In this document: positions 35,019-44,200 of the stretch, piece by piece | How positions within the stretch are numbered: position 1 is the stretch's first letter | How the letters are laid out: the number at the start of each line of letters is the position of its first letter | Assembly: GCF_028823635.1 (NCBI RefSeq) | Contig: NZ_JAPEHU010000001.1 | Location: 186,001 to 250,000 of the forward strand | DNA: 64,000 nucleotides | Direction of reading: 5' to 3' | DNA from: Demequina sp. B12 | Lineage (GTDB): Bacteria > Actinomycetota > Actinomycetes > Actinomycetales > Demequinaceae | Made by a program: the position numbers and the translations under genes | Notes under the pieces: model-generated | The model's input: only the letters and a program-made list of their open reading frames with translations | The model's database searches: none | What the model was told of the DNA's origin: nothing

Positions 35019-36167
35019 ATGGTCCTCCCCATCACGCTCGGGGCTTCCGCCCTAGTGATCGCCGTCGTGGCGCTCGTCCTTGCCATCACGGTGGTGCGAC
35101 GCGTCGGCAGCCGCGATCCGCTCTCGGTCCCGCTGTTTTGGCGTCGCTTGCTGCGCATCACTCCTATCTCCAGCGCCACCGCCGAACAAGCAGGCGCACT
35201 CCAGGGCCGCGAACGGCAAGTAGTCGCGTTCGTCGCCAACCCCTCCAAGACAGGCGTCACCGAACTGCGAGAGCGAGTCCTCCGCGCCTGCGCCGAGCGA
35301 TACCTCCCCGAACCTCTGTGGCTCCACACCACCATCGAAGACCCCGGCACCGGACAAGCACGCGCCGCCATCGAAGCAGGGGCCGATGTCGTGGTCGCCG
35401 TCGGTGGCGACGGCACCGTCCGTGCAGTCGCCGAGGCACTGGTGGGACGCGACGTGGCGATGGGAATCATGCCGATGGGCACCGGCAACCTGTTCGCCCG
35501 CAACCTCGACATCCCCCTCAACGACGTCGACGGACAACTCCGCGTCATCCTCGAAGGCACCAGCCAAGCAGTCGACGTGGGCTACATGGACGTCGAACGT
35601 GCCTTCCCCGGCCACGGCGAAGACGGCACCCACCTGTTCCTGGTGATGGCCGGCGCAGGCATCGACGCAGAGATGGTCGCAGGCGCCGATGCCACCCTCA
35701 AGAAGCGCGTGGGCTGGCTCGCGTACTTCTTTGCCGCCGTGGAACACCTGGGCGACAAGCGCATGACCGCCACCGTTGCGGTTGACGACGGCGACGAAGT
35801 GACAGCAGAAATGCGCACCGTGCTGCTCGCGAACGCTGGCCGGCTACCCGGCGGCCTGCAACTGATCCCCGACGCCTCCATCACGGACGCCCAGCTCGAT
35901 ATCGCCACTTTGGACGCCCGCGGCGGCATCGTGGGCTGGACCGAACTGTTGGGATCGGTTGTGGCCCAAGGTGCAGGAATCAAGCAGTCCGAACTGTTGA
36001 GTGCGTGGCGCACGTCTCGCATCGATCATGCGCGTGGGACGGCTGTCAGTATCGAGATGGAGTCGCCGCAGCGGGTTCAGGTTGATGGCGAGTCGTTGGG
36101 CCGGGCGATCCGGTTGCGAGGTCGTGTGAAGCCGGGTTCGCTTGTGGTGAGGATTCCGCGGGACTAG
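35019..36167 (+). CDS. Diacylglycerol kinase-family lipid kinase
   Basis: 382 aa. An N-terminal membrane helix (~3-25), then the DAGK catalytic domain: VVAVGGDGTVRAVAEAL (~125-141) with the nucleotide-binding GGDGT, and MPMGTGNLFARNLDIP (~151-166). The C-terminal domain follows to residue 382. It phosphorylates a diacylglycerol or related lipid at the membrane. Leaderless-type start, diverging from serS. Confidence 0.9.
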   Translation: MVLPITLGASALVIAVVALVLAITVVRRVGSRDPLSVPLFWRRLLRITPISSATAEQAGALQGRERQVVAFVANPSKTGVTELRERVLRACAERYLPEPLWLHTTIEDPGTGQARAAIEAGADVVVAVGGDGTVRAVAEALVGRDVAMGIMPMGTGNLFARNLDIPLNDVDGQLRVILEGTSQAVDVGYMDVERAFPGHGEDGTHLFLVMAGAGIDAEMVAGADATLKKRVGWLAYFFAAVEHLGDKRMTATVAVDDGDEVTAEMRTVLLANAGRLPGGLQLIPDASITDAQLDIATLDARGGIVGWTELLGSVVAQGAGIKQSELLSAWRTSRIDHARGTAVSIEMESPQRVQVDGESLGRAIRLRGRVKPGSLVVRIPRD

Positions 36168-36200
36168 AACGGTCTGGGGCGCCGTCCCGCGCCTGACTTC

Positions 36201-36258
36201 CCGCGAAATGGCTCCATCTCGCTGTTTTAGGGGCCTATAGCAGCCATTTTGTGCCACT
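36201..36258. repeat. Hairpin repeat, chimeric type, copy 3
   Basis: Left half AAATGGCTCCAT...CTGTT as in copies 1, 2 and 5; right half ends CATTTTGTGCCACT instead. It matches copy 4 (37425-37482) in inverted orientation at about 45 of 53 positions. It lies 78 bp beyond the stop of the DUF559 gene and between convergent genes. Confidence 0.8.
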
Positions 36259-36335
36259 AGAGGCGGTTGGGTCGTGCCCGCAGGCGGCCCAAGCAGAATG
36301 CCCGGCGACGCCGTCAGGAAGCGCAAGAACCGCTG

Positions 36336-37268
36336 TTAGCGCTCTGGAGCGAACCCCGCCATTCGGTGCGCGACCGCTTTGCGCACGTGCTGACGGCACC
36401 ACTCGGGCCGGCCCGTCACGTCTTCCCACGTGAGCCGGACCGTCACGTAACCCTCACCCGCGAGGAGAGCGTCACGCTCAATGTCGTGGCGGCGGTGCGC
36501 ATCGTCCGAGTGGAAGCGCGCACCATCAAACTCAACGGCGACCTTGGCTTGGCGCAAGAGAAGGTCGACCTTGAACGTTCGGCCGCCCGCACGAACCTTG
36601 CCCTGCATCTCCCACTCCAGCCACTCATCGCCGGTGAAGACCTCGGTCATTGCGCGATACTCCAACATCGACGTCACGCCGCGGGTTGCGAGCGCACACG
36701 CCTCCTCAAGCGCCGCGCGCTGAGGCAACCTGGGGTGATGCGCAGATCGACGCAGCACGTCCTGGGGGAACGCGATCCCTGACCTGAATGCGTCGAACAC
36801 GAAGCCCATACGTTCCCGATCAGTCGTCCATCGCCACGCGAGAATGAGGGCATCCACGCGGTTGACCACGCGCACGCCGTCAATCACTGTGACGTCCATG
36901 GGTACGTCGGTTCGGCGGACGGTGAGCACAGCGGGTGCGGGAGTGCGCGTACCGCGCGGCACCACAGCATGGATCACCGGTGGAGACTCATCGCGCCAAC
37001 CCGCGCACCACAATGCGGCGCGGCCCGCGACGGCACCGGTGGAGGGCAGCCACTGTGCAGCGACGGAGAGCTTGCACGGCACGGAAGTGGCGGCGTCGCG
37101 GTGCGCATAGAGGCCGGGGCCAACCCTCACCACATCTCCGAACCGCAAAGCCTCCGTCAACGTGGCGCTTGACCATCGCTCTTCTATTTCGCGCCGGTGG
37201 TGGGCGAGGCGAGACTCGGCTAGTGCAGCGGCGAGCGAGAACACGGCGAACGTCGAGCGTGGTGACAT
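36336..37268 (-). CDS. DUF559 (Vsr-like) endonuclease-domain protein
   Basis: 310 aa. An AbiEi-like N-terminal part (DVVRVGPGLYAHRDA, ~43-57) is followed by a middle region (PAVLTVRRTDVPMDVTVIDGVRVV). The C-terminal DUF559 domain holds a PD-(D/E)xK-type core: FKVDLLLRQAKVAVEFDG (~234-251), HSDDAHRRHDIERDALLAGEGY and VRLTWEDV. Such proteins are common in Actinobacteria and have no settled role; repair, defence and selfish-element functions are all possible. TAACGT (37276-37281) lies 7 nt before the ATG. Inverted hairpin repeats flank the gene. Confidence 0.8.
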   Translation of the reverse strand: MSPRSTFAVFSLAAALAESRLAHHRREIEERWSSATLTEALRFGDVVRVGPGLYAHRDAATSVPCKLSVAAQWLPSTGAVAGRAALWCAGWRDESPPVIHAVVPRGTRTPAPAVLTVRRTDVPMDVTVIDGVRVVNRVDALILAWRWTTDRERMGFVFDAFRSGIAFPQDVLRRSAHHPRLPQRAALEEACALATRGVTSMLEYRAMTEVFTGDEWLEWEMQGKVRAGGRTFKVDLLLRQAKVAVEFDGARFHSDDAHRRHDIERDALLAGEGYVTVRLTWEDVTGRPEWCRQHVRKAVAHRMAGFAPER

Positions 37269-37424
37269 GCGGTCGACGTTAGGTTGGCCGCGCTACGCAA
37301 CCCCACCGCAACCGACGGCCCTGGGGACGCCGGCCCCATGCATCGGTCTTGGGGACAACGCAGAGCCGTCGAAACCGGCGCGTCGCAAGCCCAGCATCGG
37401 CCCCACGGCCCCACGGCCGAGCGA

Positions 37425-37482
37425 AGTGGCACAAAATGCCTGTTATACGTACCTAAAACAGCGAAATGGAGCCATTTGGCGG
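37425..37482. repeat. Hairpin repeat, chimeric type, copy 4
   Basis: Begins AGTGGCACAAAATG, passes the shared centre CTGTT...AACAG, and ends AAATGGAGCCATTTGGCGG. It is the inverted partner of copy 3 and lies 157 bp upstream of the DUF559 start, ending 8 bp before the pheA stop. Confidence 0.8.
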
Positions 37483-37490
37483 GAAGGTGG

Positions 37491-38441
37491 CTAGTGGTTG
37501 CCCTTGCGCAGCGAATCCACCCAGGAATGCGCCTGATCGAAGGCTTCCTCGCCGGTGCCGACGTCTACGGGGTTCACCTCGGAGTCGGCCTTGGGATAGG
37601 ACCCCAGGAAGCGCACCACGGGACACGTGCGCTTCAACCCCACGAGCGCTTCAGCAACGCGTGCTTCGCCCACATGCCCCAGCACGTCAATGGAGAACGA
37701 GTACTCGCCGGGACGTTCCCCAATGGGACGCGACTCGATGCGGGACAGGTTGACGCCACGAACGGAGAACTGTTCCAGCATCCGGAGTAGAGCACCGGCC
37801 TGGTCGGTGGGCAGGTGGACCACGATGGTGGTTTTGTCTGAGCCGGTGGGTTCGCCAATGGCGCGGGGCCGGCCCACCTTGACGAAGCGGGTGGCTGCGG
37901 AGACGTTGTCGGCGACGCGGTCGGCAAGCACGGTGAGGCCAGTGGCGGCGCCGGTGCCGGGTGGGGCCAGGGCTGCGTTGAAGCCCAGGTCGTCGAGCGC
38001 CAGTGACTCGTTTGCGAGGTCACGTGCTGCGGCGGCGTTGGAGGACGATGCGACGAAAGCGACATCCGGCAGGGTCGAGTTTGCCCAGCGGCGCACTTGT
38101 GCCCAGGCGTGCGAGTGGGCGGAGACGGCGGTGATGTCTGCCAGTTCGGTGCCGGGGCGGACCAACAACTCAAAAGCAATGGGCAGGACCGTCTCGCCCA
38201 GGATGACGAGCGGCTCGCCCGTCGCAAGGGTGTCCAAAGTAGCGGTGACGCCACCTTCCACGGTGTTTTCGATCGCGACCACGGCGTAGTCGACTTCTCC
38301 GGCGCGCAGCGCACCCAAGGCGGTGACGACGTCAACGCAGGGAACGTACTCGGCTTCCTGCGGGCTGGCCATGGTGCGCAGTGCAGCTTCGGTGAAGGTG
38401 CCGGCGGGGCCAAGGTAGGCGTACCGGGGAAGTGCAGTCAC
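37491..38441 (-). CDS. pheA: Prephenate dehydratase
   Basis: 316 aa, monofunctional type: catalytic domain (~5-190) starting YLGPAGTFTEAAL with the conserved TRF triplet in SAATRFVKV (~183-191), then a regulatory ACT domain (~205-290; LSRIESRPIGERPGEYSF) that binds phenylalanine. It makes phenylpyruvate from prephenate. The start is GTG, with TAAGGA 8-13 nt upstream that could serve as ribosome site or -10. The next gene's start region is 12 bp away. Confidence 0.95.
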   Translation of the reverse strand: MTALPRYAYLGPAGTFTEAALRTMASPQEAEYVPCVDVVTALGALRAGEVDYAVVAIENTVEGGVTATLDTLATGEPLVILGETVLPIAFELLVRPGTELADITAVSAHSHAWAQVRRWANSTLPDVAFVASSSNAAAARDLANESLALDDLGFNAALAPPGTGAATGLTVLADRVADNVSAATRFVKVGRPRAIGEPTGSDKTTIVVHLPTDQAGALLRMLEQFSVRGVNLSRIESRPIGERPGEYSFSIDVLGHVGEARVAEALVGLKRTCPVVRFLGSYPKADSEVNPVDVGTGEEAFDQAHSWVDSLRKGNH

Positions 38442-38452
38442 GTGGGGCGTCC

Positions 38453-39382
38453 TTAGTCGTCGGCGGGCGTGGCGGCGTTGCTCGACGCGGGGGCGCCGGG
38501 GGCTGCCGGCTCGCTGGTGCGTCCGGGCGTGAGACCTGTCTTCACGCGGCGGGTGCTGATGGCGAGCATCACATCACGGTACCGGGCCAGGCGTGCGCGG
38601 CCGCCTCCTTCGATGCCGGAGCGTTGCACGTGTCCCAGTTCGCATTCGACTTCGGTGACAGTGAGGCCGGCGTGGAGGACGTCTAGGATCATGCCGACTT
38701 CGAGTCCTGCTCCGCGGGCGAGGGGGATGGAGGCTTCGAGGGCTTCGCGGGTGAGGCAGCGGACGGGCGCGAGGGGTTCCTCGGGGGTCCAGTGGGTGGC
38801 TTTTTCGACGGCACGGCGGGCTGCTTTGGAGGAGGCGCCGTCGACGCGGGGTTCGCCTTCTGCGAGGGCGACGGCAAGGTCGGCGACGTCTTCGGTGACG
38901 GCAGCAACCAGGGGTGCGGCACCGACGGCGTGGTGTCCGAGCGCGCCGGGGAGGAGCAGGATGGCGCGCGGGGTGCGTCCGGGTTCGTCACGCATTGCGA
39001 TGACCGATGCGCCGGTTTCGATGGATGCGGCGCGTCCGCGGTAGTGGGAGTGGCGGACCACGACGGCGCCGGCTTTGCGTGCGAGTTCTTGGGTGTTGTC
39101 GGTGGAGGCGTCGTCGACGACGAGGACGAGGTCGACGCCGGGGATGGCGCGGGCGGCGCGGACTGTGGCAGCGATGCGGCGAGCCCTGTTGTGAGCGACG
39201 ATAAGTGCCGCTGCGACGTGGAGGTCTTCGGGGGTGGCGGCGGGGCGGCGCACCCGTCCGGCGCGGGGCGCGGACTTGCGGCTGCTAACGCGTGAGGCGC
39301 CGCGGTGGGTGCCGCGTCCGCGCACGCTGGCGTCGCTTCCGGCGGTGTCGCCGGGCGTGCCTGAGTCGTCAAGATCTGCCAC
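38453..39382 (-). CDS. GT2-type glycosyltransferase-like protein
   Basis: 309 aa from GTG at 39382, chosen because GGGAG lies 5 nt upstream (the frame opens at 39460). A basic N-terminal tail is followed by a GT-A domain: AALIVAHNRARRIAATVRAA, the nucleotide-sugar motif VVDDASTDNT, then LARKAGAVVV. The usual DxD and C-terminal acceptor region are hard to find, and the chain lacks membrane helices. It resembles glucosyl-phosphoglycerate synthase-like GT2 enzymes in layout, but the product cannot be named. Confidence 0.7.
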   Translation of the reverse strand: MADLDDSGTPGDTAGSDASVRGRGTHRGASRVSSRKSAPRAGRVRRPAATPEDLHVAAALIVAHNRARRIAATVRAARAIPGVDLVLVVDDASTDNTQELARKAGAVVVRHSHYRGRAASIETGASVIAMRDEPGRTPRAILLLPGALGHHAVGAAPLVAAVTEDVADLAVALAEGEPRVDGASSKAARRAVEKATHWTPEEPLAPVRCLTREALEASIPLARGAGLEVGMILDVLHAGLTVTEVECELGHVQRSGIEGGGRARLARYRDVMLAISTRRVKTGLTPGRTSEPAAPGAPASSNAATPADD

Positions 39383-39445
39383 GGCTCCCAGCCTAGCGCC
39401 GTCACCGGCAGATTTGATCAACCCTTGGGGTTTTCGTGGGGTGAG

Positions 39446-39461
39446 CGTGACTGAGATCACG
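39446..39461. promoter_or_regulatory. CRP/GlxR-like site between a glycosyltransferase and pgm
   Basis: CGTGACTGAGATCACG matches the GTGA-N6-TCAC core of CRP-type operators with C/G in place of the outer T/A. It lies between divergent genes, 64 bp from the glycosyltransferase start and 85 bp from pgm. Weaker than the sites at 22611 and 53523. Confidence 0.45.
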
Positions 39462-39545
39462 TGCGGCCCTCACGGGATGGCGCGGGGCCGATGCTGACCA
39501 ACGTTCCGTTGCAGGCGTGCGTGGGATGGTGGAAGAGTAAGGACT

Positions 39546-41225
39546 ATGCACGAGCGCGCAGGCACGACCGCCCAGCCCCAGGACCTCATCAACGTGGATG
39601 ACCTGTTGGGGAAGTACTACGACGTGATTCCTGATCCGAACGATCCTGAGCAGCGGGTGGTGTTCGGCACCTCCGGTCACCGCGGTAGCGCCTTTGATGC
39701 GGCGTTCAATGAGGCGCACATCGTGGCAACAACAGCGGCGATCGTGGAGTACCGCGCGGCGCAGGGCACGGACGGTCCCCTGTTCATTGGTTTCGACACG
39801 CATGCGCTGTCAGGCCCCGCAACGGAGACCGCGATTGAGGTGTTGGCGGCTGCGGAGGTCGAGGTGCGGGTGGATGCCCGGAACTCGTGGACTCCCACGC
39901 CTGCGGTGAGCCGCGCGATCCTGGTCGCGAACGGTGCGGCATCGGCCGCTGGCTTGCGCACGTCCGGTCCAGGGCTTGCTGACGGCATTGTGGTGACGCC
40001 TAGCCACAATCCGCCCCGCGATGGTGGTTTCAAGTACAACCCGCCTCATGGCGGTCCCGCGGATACGGATGCGACCTCGTGGATTGCGAACCGCGCCAAT
40101 GAACTGCTGGCGGGGAACGCCTGGAAGCACGTGAAGCGCATTCCGTATGAGCGTGCCAAGCGCGCAGCGTGCGTGAAGCCGTACGACTTCATGGCGGCGT
40201 ATGTGGCGGATCTGCCGAAGGTGATCAACCTGGACGCTATTCGCGATGGTGGGGTGCGCATCGGCGCTGATCCTTTGGGTGGTGCTGCGGTTGAGTATTG
40301 GGGTGCGATCGCTGAGGAGCACCGTCTTGATCTGACGGTGGTGAACCCCAAGGTGGATCCCACGTGGAGTTTCATGTCGCTGGACTGGGATGGCAAGATC
40401 CGCATGGACTGTAGTTCCCCTTACGCGATGGCGAGCCTGCGCACGCTGATGGACGGTGGAGCCGCGCCGTACGACATTGCGACCGGCAATGATGCGGATG
40501 CCGACCGGCACGGCATTGTGACGCGTGACGGCGGCCTCATGAACCCGAACCACTACCTCGCGGCAGTCATCAGTTATCTCTTTGGCGGGGCACGCCCGCA
40601 GTGGCCGGCCGATGCGCGGATTGGTAAGACACTCGTGTCGAGTTCGCTGATTGACCGGGTGGGCGCCAAGGTGGGCCGCCGGGTGGAGGAAGTCCCGGTG
40701 GGCTTCAAGTGGTTTGTGCCTGGGTTGATGGATGGCTCGGTGGGCTTTGGTGGAGAAGAGTCTGCTGGAGCGTCGTTCCTGACCCGCGAGGGCAAGGTGT
40801 GGACCACCGACAAGGACGGCCTCATCTTGTGTCTGCTGGCGGCGGAGATCACGGGTGCGACGGGGACTACTCCGTCACAGATCCATGCCGGCTTGGTGGA
40901 AGAGTTGGGTCAGAGTTACTACACGCGTCTGGATGCGACTGCGACGAAGGATGAGAAGGCCAAGCTGAAGGCACTGTCCGCCAGCCAGGTGCGGGCCACG
41001 GAGTTGGCGGGTCAGGAGATCACCGCGAAGCTGACGGAAGCTCCCGGCAATGGCGCTCCCATTGGTGGTCTCAAAGTGACCACGGCCGATGCGTGGTTTG
41101 CCGCCCGTCCATCGGGAACCGAGGACGTGTACAAGATCTATGCGGAGAGCTTTGTGTCACAGGCCCACCTGGGTGAGGTGGAGCAGGCGGCACGCCAGGT
41201 GGTGTCTGAGGCTCTCGAGGGCTAA
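39546..41225 (+). CDS. pgm: Phosphoglucomutase (alpha-D-glucose specific)
   Basis: 559 aa. Phospho-serine loop TPSHNPPRDGGFKYNPPHGG (~145-164), metal loop NDADADRHG (~318-326), sugar loop GEESAGASFL (~403-412) and phosphate-binding PSGTEDVYKIYAE (~519-531), all intact. Interconverts glucose-1-P and glucose-6-P, linking glycolysis to glycogen and wall sugars. AAGGA lies 4 nt before the ATG. A hairpin terminator covers its stop. Confidence 0.96.
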   Translation: MHERAGTTAQPQDLINVDDLLGKYYDVIPDPNDPEQRVVFGTSGHRGSAFDAAFNEAHIVATTAAIVEYRAAQGTDGPLFIGFDTHALSGPATETAIEVLAAAEVEVRVDARNSWTPTPAVSRAILVANGAASAAGLRTSGPGLADGIVVTPSHNPPRDGGFKYNPPHGGPADTDATSWIANRANELLAGNAWKHVKRIPYERAKRAACVKPYDFMAAYVADLPKVINLDAIRDGGVRIGADPLGGAAVEYWGAIAEEHRLDLTVVNPKVDPTWSFMSLDWDGKIRMDCSSPYAMASLRTLMDGGAAPYDIATGNDADADRHGIVTRDGGLMNPNHYLAAVISYLFGGARPQWPADARIGKTLVSSSLIDRVGAKVGRRVEEVPVGFKWFVPGLMDGSVGFGGEESAGASFLTREGKVWTTDKDGLILCLLAAEITGATGTTPSQIHAGLVEELGQSYYTRLDATATKDEKAKLKALSASQVRATELAGQEITAKLTEAPGNGAPIGGLKVTTADAWFAARPSGTEDVYKIYAESFVSQAHLGEVEQAARQVVSEALEG

Positions 41226-41243
41226 CCCACAAGAGCCTCAGAC
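41204..41243. terminator. Bidirectional terminator between pgm and the giant surface protein
   Basis: A perfect 12-bp inverted repeat, GTCTGAGGCTCT (41204-41215) with 41232-41243, spans the pgm stop codon and ends 10 bp before the stop of the convergent gene. Confidence 0.75.
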
Positions 41244-41252
41244 CCTGGTCCG

Positions 41253-44200
41253 TTAGAACTCCCTGCGCCTGGCGATCAGGATCAGCGCCCCGCCAAGTCC
41301 GAGTGTCAACAACGCCATCATCAGGATCCACCATCCCTGGTAGCCGGTGAGGGGCAGCACTCCCGTGGCGTCTTCGTCGAACTGGTTGTAGGCCGTGACT
41401 GTCACGGTGGCATCGGCGCCGATGGTCACGGAGGCTTCCACGTCTCCGTCCCCTGCGGGCACCAGCCGGGTGTCGTCTGCACCACCGTTGTCCGTCTCCG
41501 TGACGATGCAGACGGAGCCGGCTGCGATGCCGTCAATGGTGGCAGTCAACGGTGCGCCGCCGCCCAACACCACGGTGCCGCTGTAGGTCGTGACGGGGTC
41601 AACGTCCGGACGTTCCCACGTGCACTCGATCGTGAACGCGAAGGGCTCGGTGGCGTCTTCTGCACCGGCGCCCACGATTTCCTTCACGAGTTCAAGCGAA
41701 CCCACGGCGAACACGTTCAGCACCTCAGCGCTGTTGGTGTCTCCAGGCGTGAGCACTAGGTCCGCTTGAGCGCCGTCCGTCACTGTGGGCTCGGCATCGG
41801 CCGTCACCACGGTCACCGTCGTTGACGCTGCACCACCGTTGTAGAGCTCGGTGACGGTACAGGAGGAGTTCGCGGGCAGGTTCTCGAACACGGCTGTTTC
41901 ACCGTTGTCGAGTGCCGCGATCATGGGCGCCAGTGGGCCGTAGCCGTCCGCATAGACGGGATGCTCATTCACGCCTCCCTCGTCGTACACGCACTGCACA
42001 GCGATCCAGTAGGGGCCAAGGTCGGGCACGTTGCCTTCGGCATCCATGACGGACTCGTCCACGGTCTTGGTCACTTCGAGCGAAGCGAAAGCTTCGAAGA
42101 AGTTCGTGACGGTGACCGCAGCGGCCTCGGCTTCCTCGCCATCGAGAACCTGAACCGTGGCGGAACTGTCGCCCGGCTCACCTGGCGTGTACGTCACGGT
42201 GTCAGCCCCAGCATCGTCCGTCTCCGTCACCACGCAGGTGGACGGCGCCAGGATGTTCGTCACTGTCGCTTCGAGCGGCTGATCTCCGCCGAGCGTCAGA
42301 TCACCGGTGTAGGACGTGATGCCGAACTCATCCGAGGTGCACTCGACGTGAACGATGAACGGTCCATCGCCACGTTCAGCAGCGCCATCACCAGTGACTT
42401 CCTTGGTGACCACCAACGCTCCGATGGGGTACGTGTTGGTGAACGTCACTCGGTTCGTGGTGAAGATTCCGGTCTCATTGAGGCCGATGCTGGTAGCGGT
42501 TCCCGTGGACGTTTCTGCGGTTTCTCCGGCAGGATGCACGGTCACGGTGCTCTCGCTGGCACTTGCGGTGTCAGTCTCCGTGACATCGCAGACGGTGCCG
42601 GTCGGCAGGTCCGTCAGGGTCTCGCTTTCGCCATGCATGAGGTCGAACATCATGGGCGTGCCGGGGTCGTTGGAGGCGAACTCGGCGGCGAAGACCTCCC
42701 GCTCGTATGGGGTGCCTTCGGCGTAGGTACACACCACTTCGATGGCGAACGGACCGACGTCCGGAATGTCGCCCGCCTCGTTGAGGATGGGGCCATCGAC
42801 GATCTTGTCGACCACCAGCTCCGTGGGCACTTCGTAGCGGTTGTCGACCGCGATCTGGGCCACGGGTGTGTCGGTGCCGTCGTCCTCAATGGTGACCACA
42901 CCAATGGAGGTGTCGCCGTCTTGAGCGGGGTCGAAGACCCACTGGTCAGGCCCGCCTTCGTCTGGCTGTTCCTCCGTGAGTACACATTCAGAGCCCACGA
43001 GGATTCCACCAACTGTGGTGGTCTCGCCGCCAACGACGGTGACCGTGTCATCGAAGGTCACCACGATGTGGTCGGGGTCGTCGGGGTCGACCGCTTCGCA
43101 GTACACCGCGACCTGGTACTCCTCACCCACGTGCGCATCGGCTCCAGGACCACTGAGAGTCTTGGAGATCTCCAACTCACCGGAGGCGAACTGGTTGATG
43201 AACTCGATGAAGTTCGTGGGTTCGGGGGCTTCTTCCGTCCCTGCGTTCGGGGTCAGCGTCAGCAACTCGTCCATGTAGATGAGTTCGCCGTCGGCTTCCT
43301 CCACGACAAACCCAAAGTCGGTGTCGTTCTCCCACACAATGCCCACGCGTGATGCGCCATGTTCGGGGTACTCACCCGCGATGCAGGTCGCGCCTGCAGG
43401 CAGGTCATCGAGCACCACCGACTCGAGGTGCTCGAGCGACACCGTCATGATCATCGGATACCCATCCAACGGGACCCAGTCGTCCGTGTTGGTAGCCGTG
43501 ACGTACTCGTCGCGGTACACACAGGCCACGCCGATGAGGAACTCTCCAGCCTCACCGGGATCCACTCCGGAGCCACCGTCGTCACCGACTACAACCTTGC
43601 CGACCTCAAGCGACGCCAAACGGTAGACGTTGGTGAGCTCGATCGACACTTCCTCGCTGTCGCCGAACGGCACCACCACCTCGTCAGGGTCGATCGTGGT
43701 GTCCCACTGGCCGTAGTCGCTCTCTTCGAGCGTGCAGGTGGCACCCGTGGGCAGCGTGTCCACCACGGTCGCGGGGTCACCGGCAGTCAGCGTGTACTCG
43801 TCACGGATAACTTCCACCGTCTCACCATCGATGTCGACGGTGCACACCAACTCCACGGTGTAGTCGTCGAGCGCATACTCGTCTGCACCATCACCATCGA
43901 GCGCCTTGGAGATGGCGATCGAGCCGGTCGCGAGCGCCACGCCCACCTTCACGCCTTCAGTTGCGGCAACCTGAGTCCCTGTTTCCGTTACCGCAGACAC
44001 GGCCACCGAGTTGTAGGCGATCGAGTCTTCGGAGGGAGGGCGCACGCCCGGGGTCATGGTCTCCACGTCGACCGTGAGGTACTCGCGCGGCAGCAGCGGG
44101 GTGTCGTCGGGGAAGGTCGCGACGTACATGATGCCGGTCACGTCTGCCAGGTCACCTGTGTAGGTGTCCCAGTCCAGCCATGCACCGCCACAGTCGCCAC

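Noticed and set aside
37425-37482. Attenuator or leader of pheA
   Set aside because: The hairpin lies after the pheA stop, not before its start, and shares its sequence with four unrelated sites.
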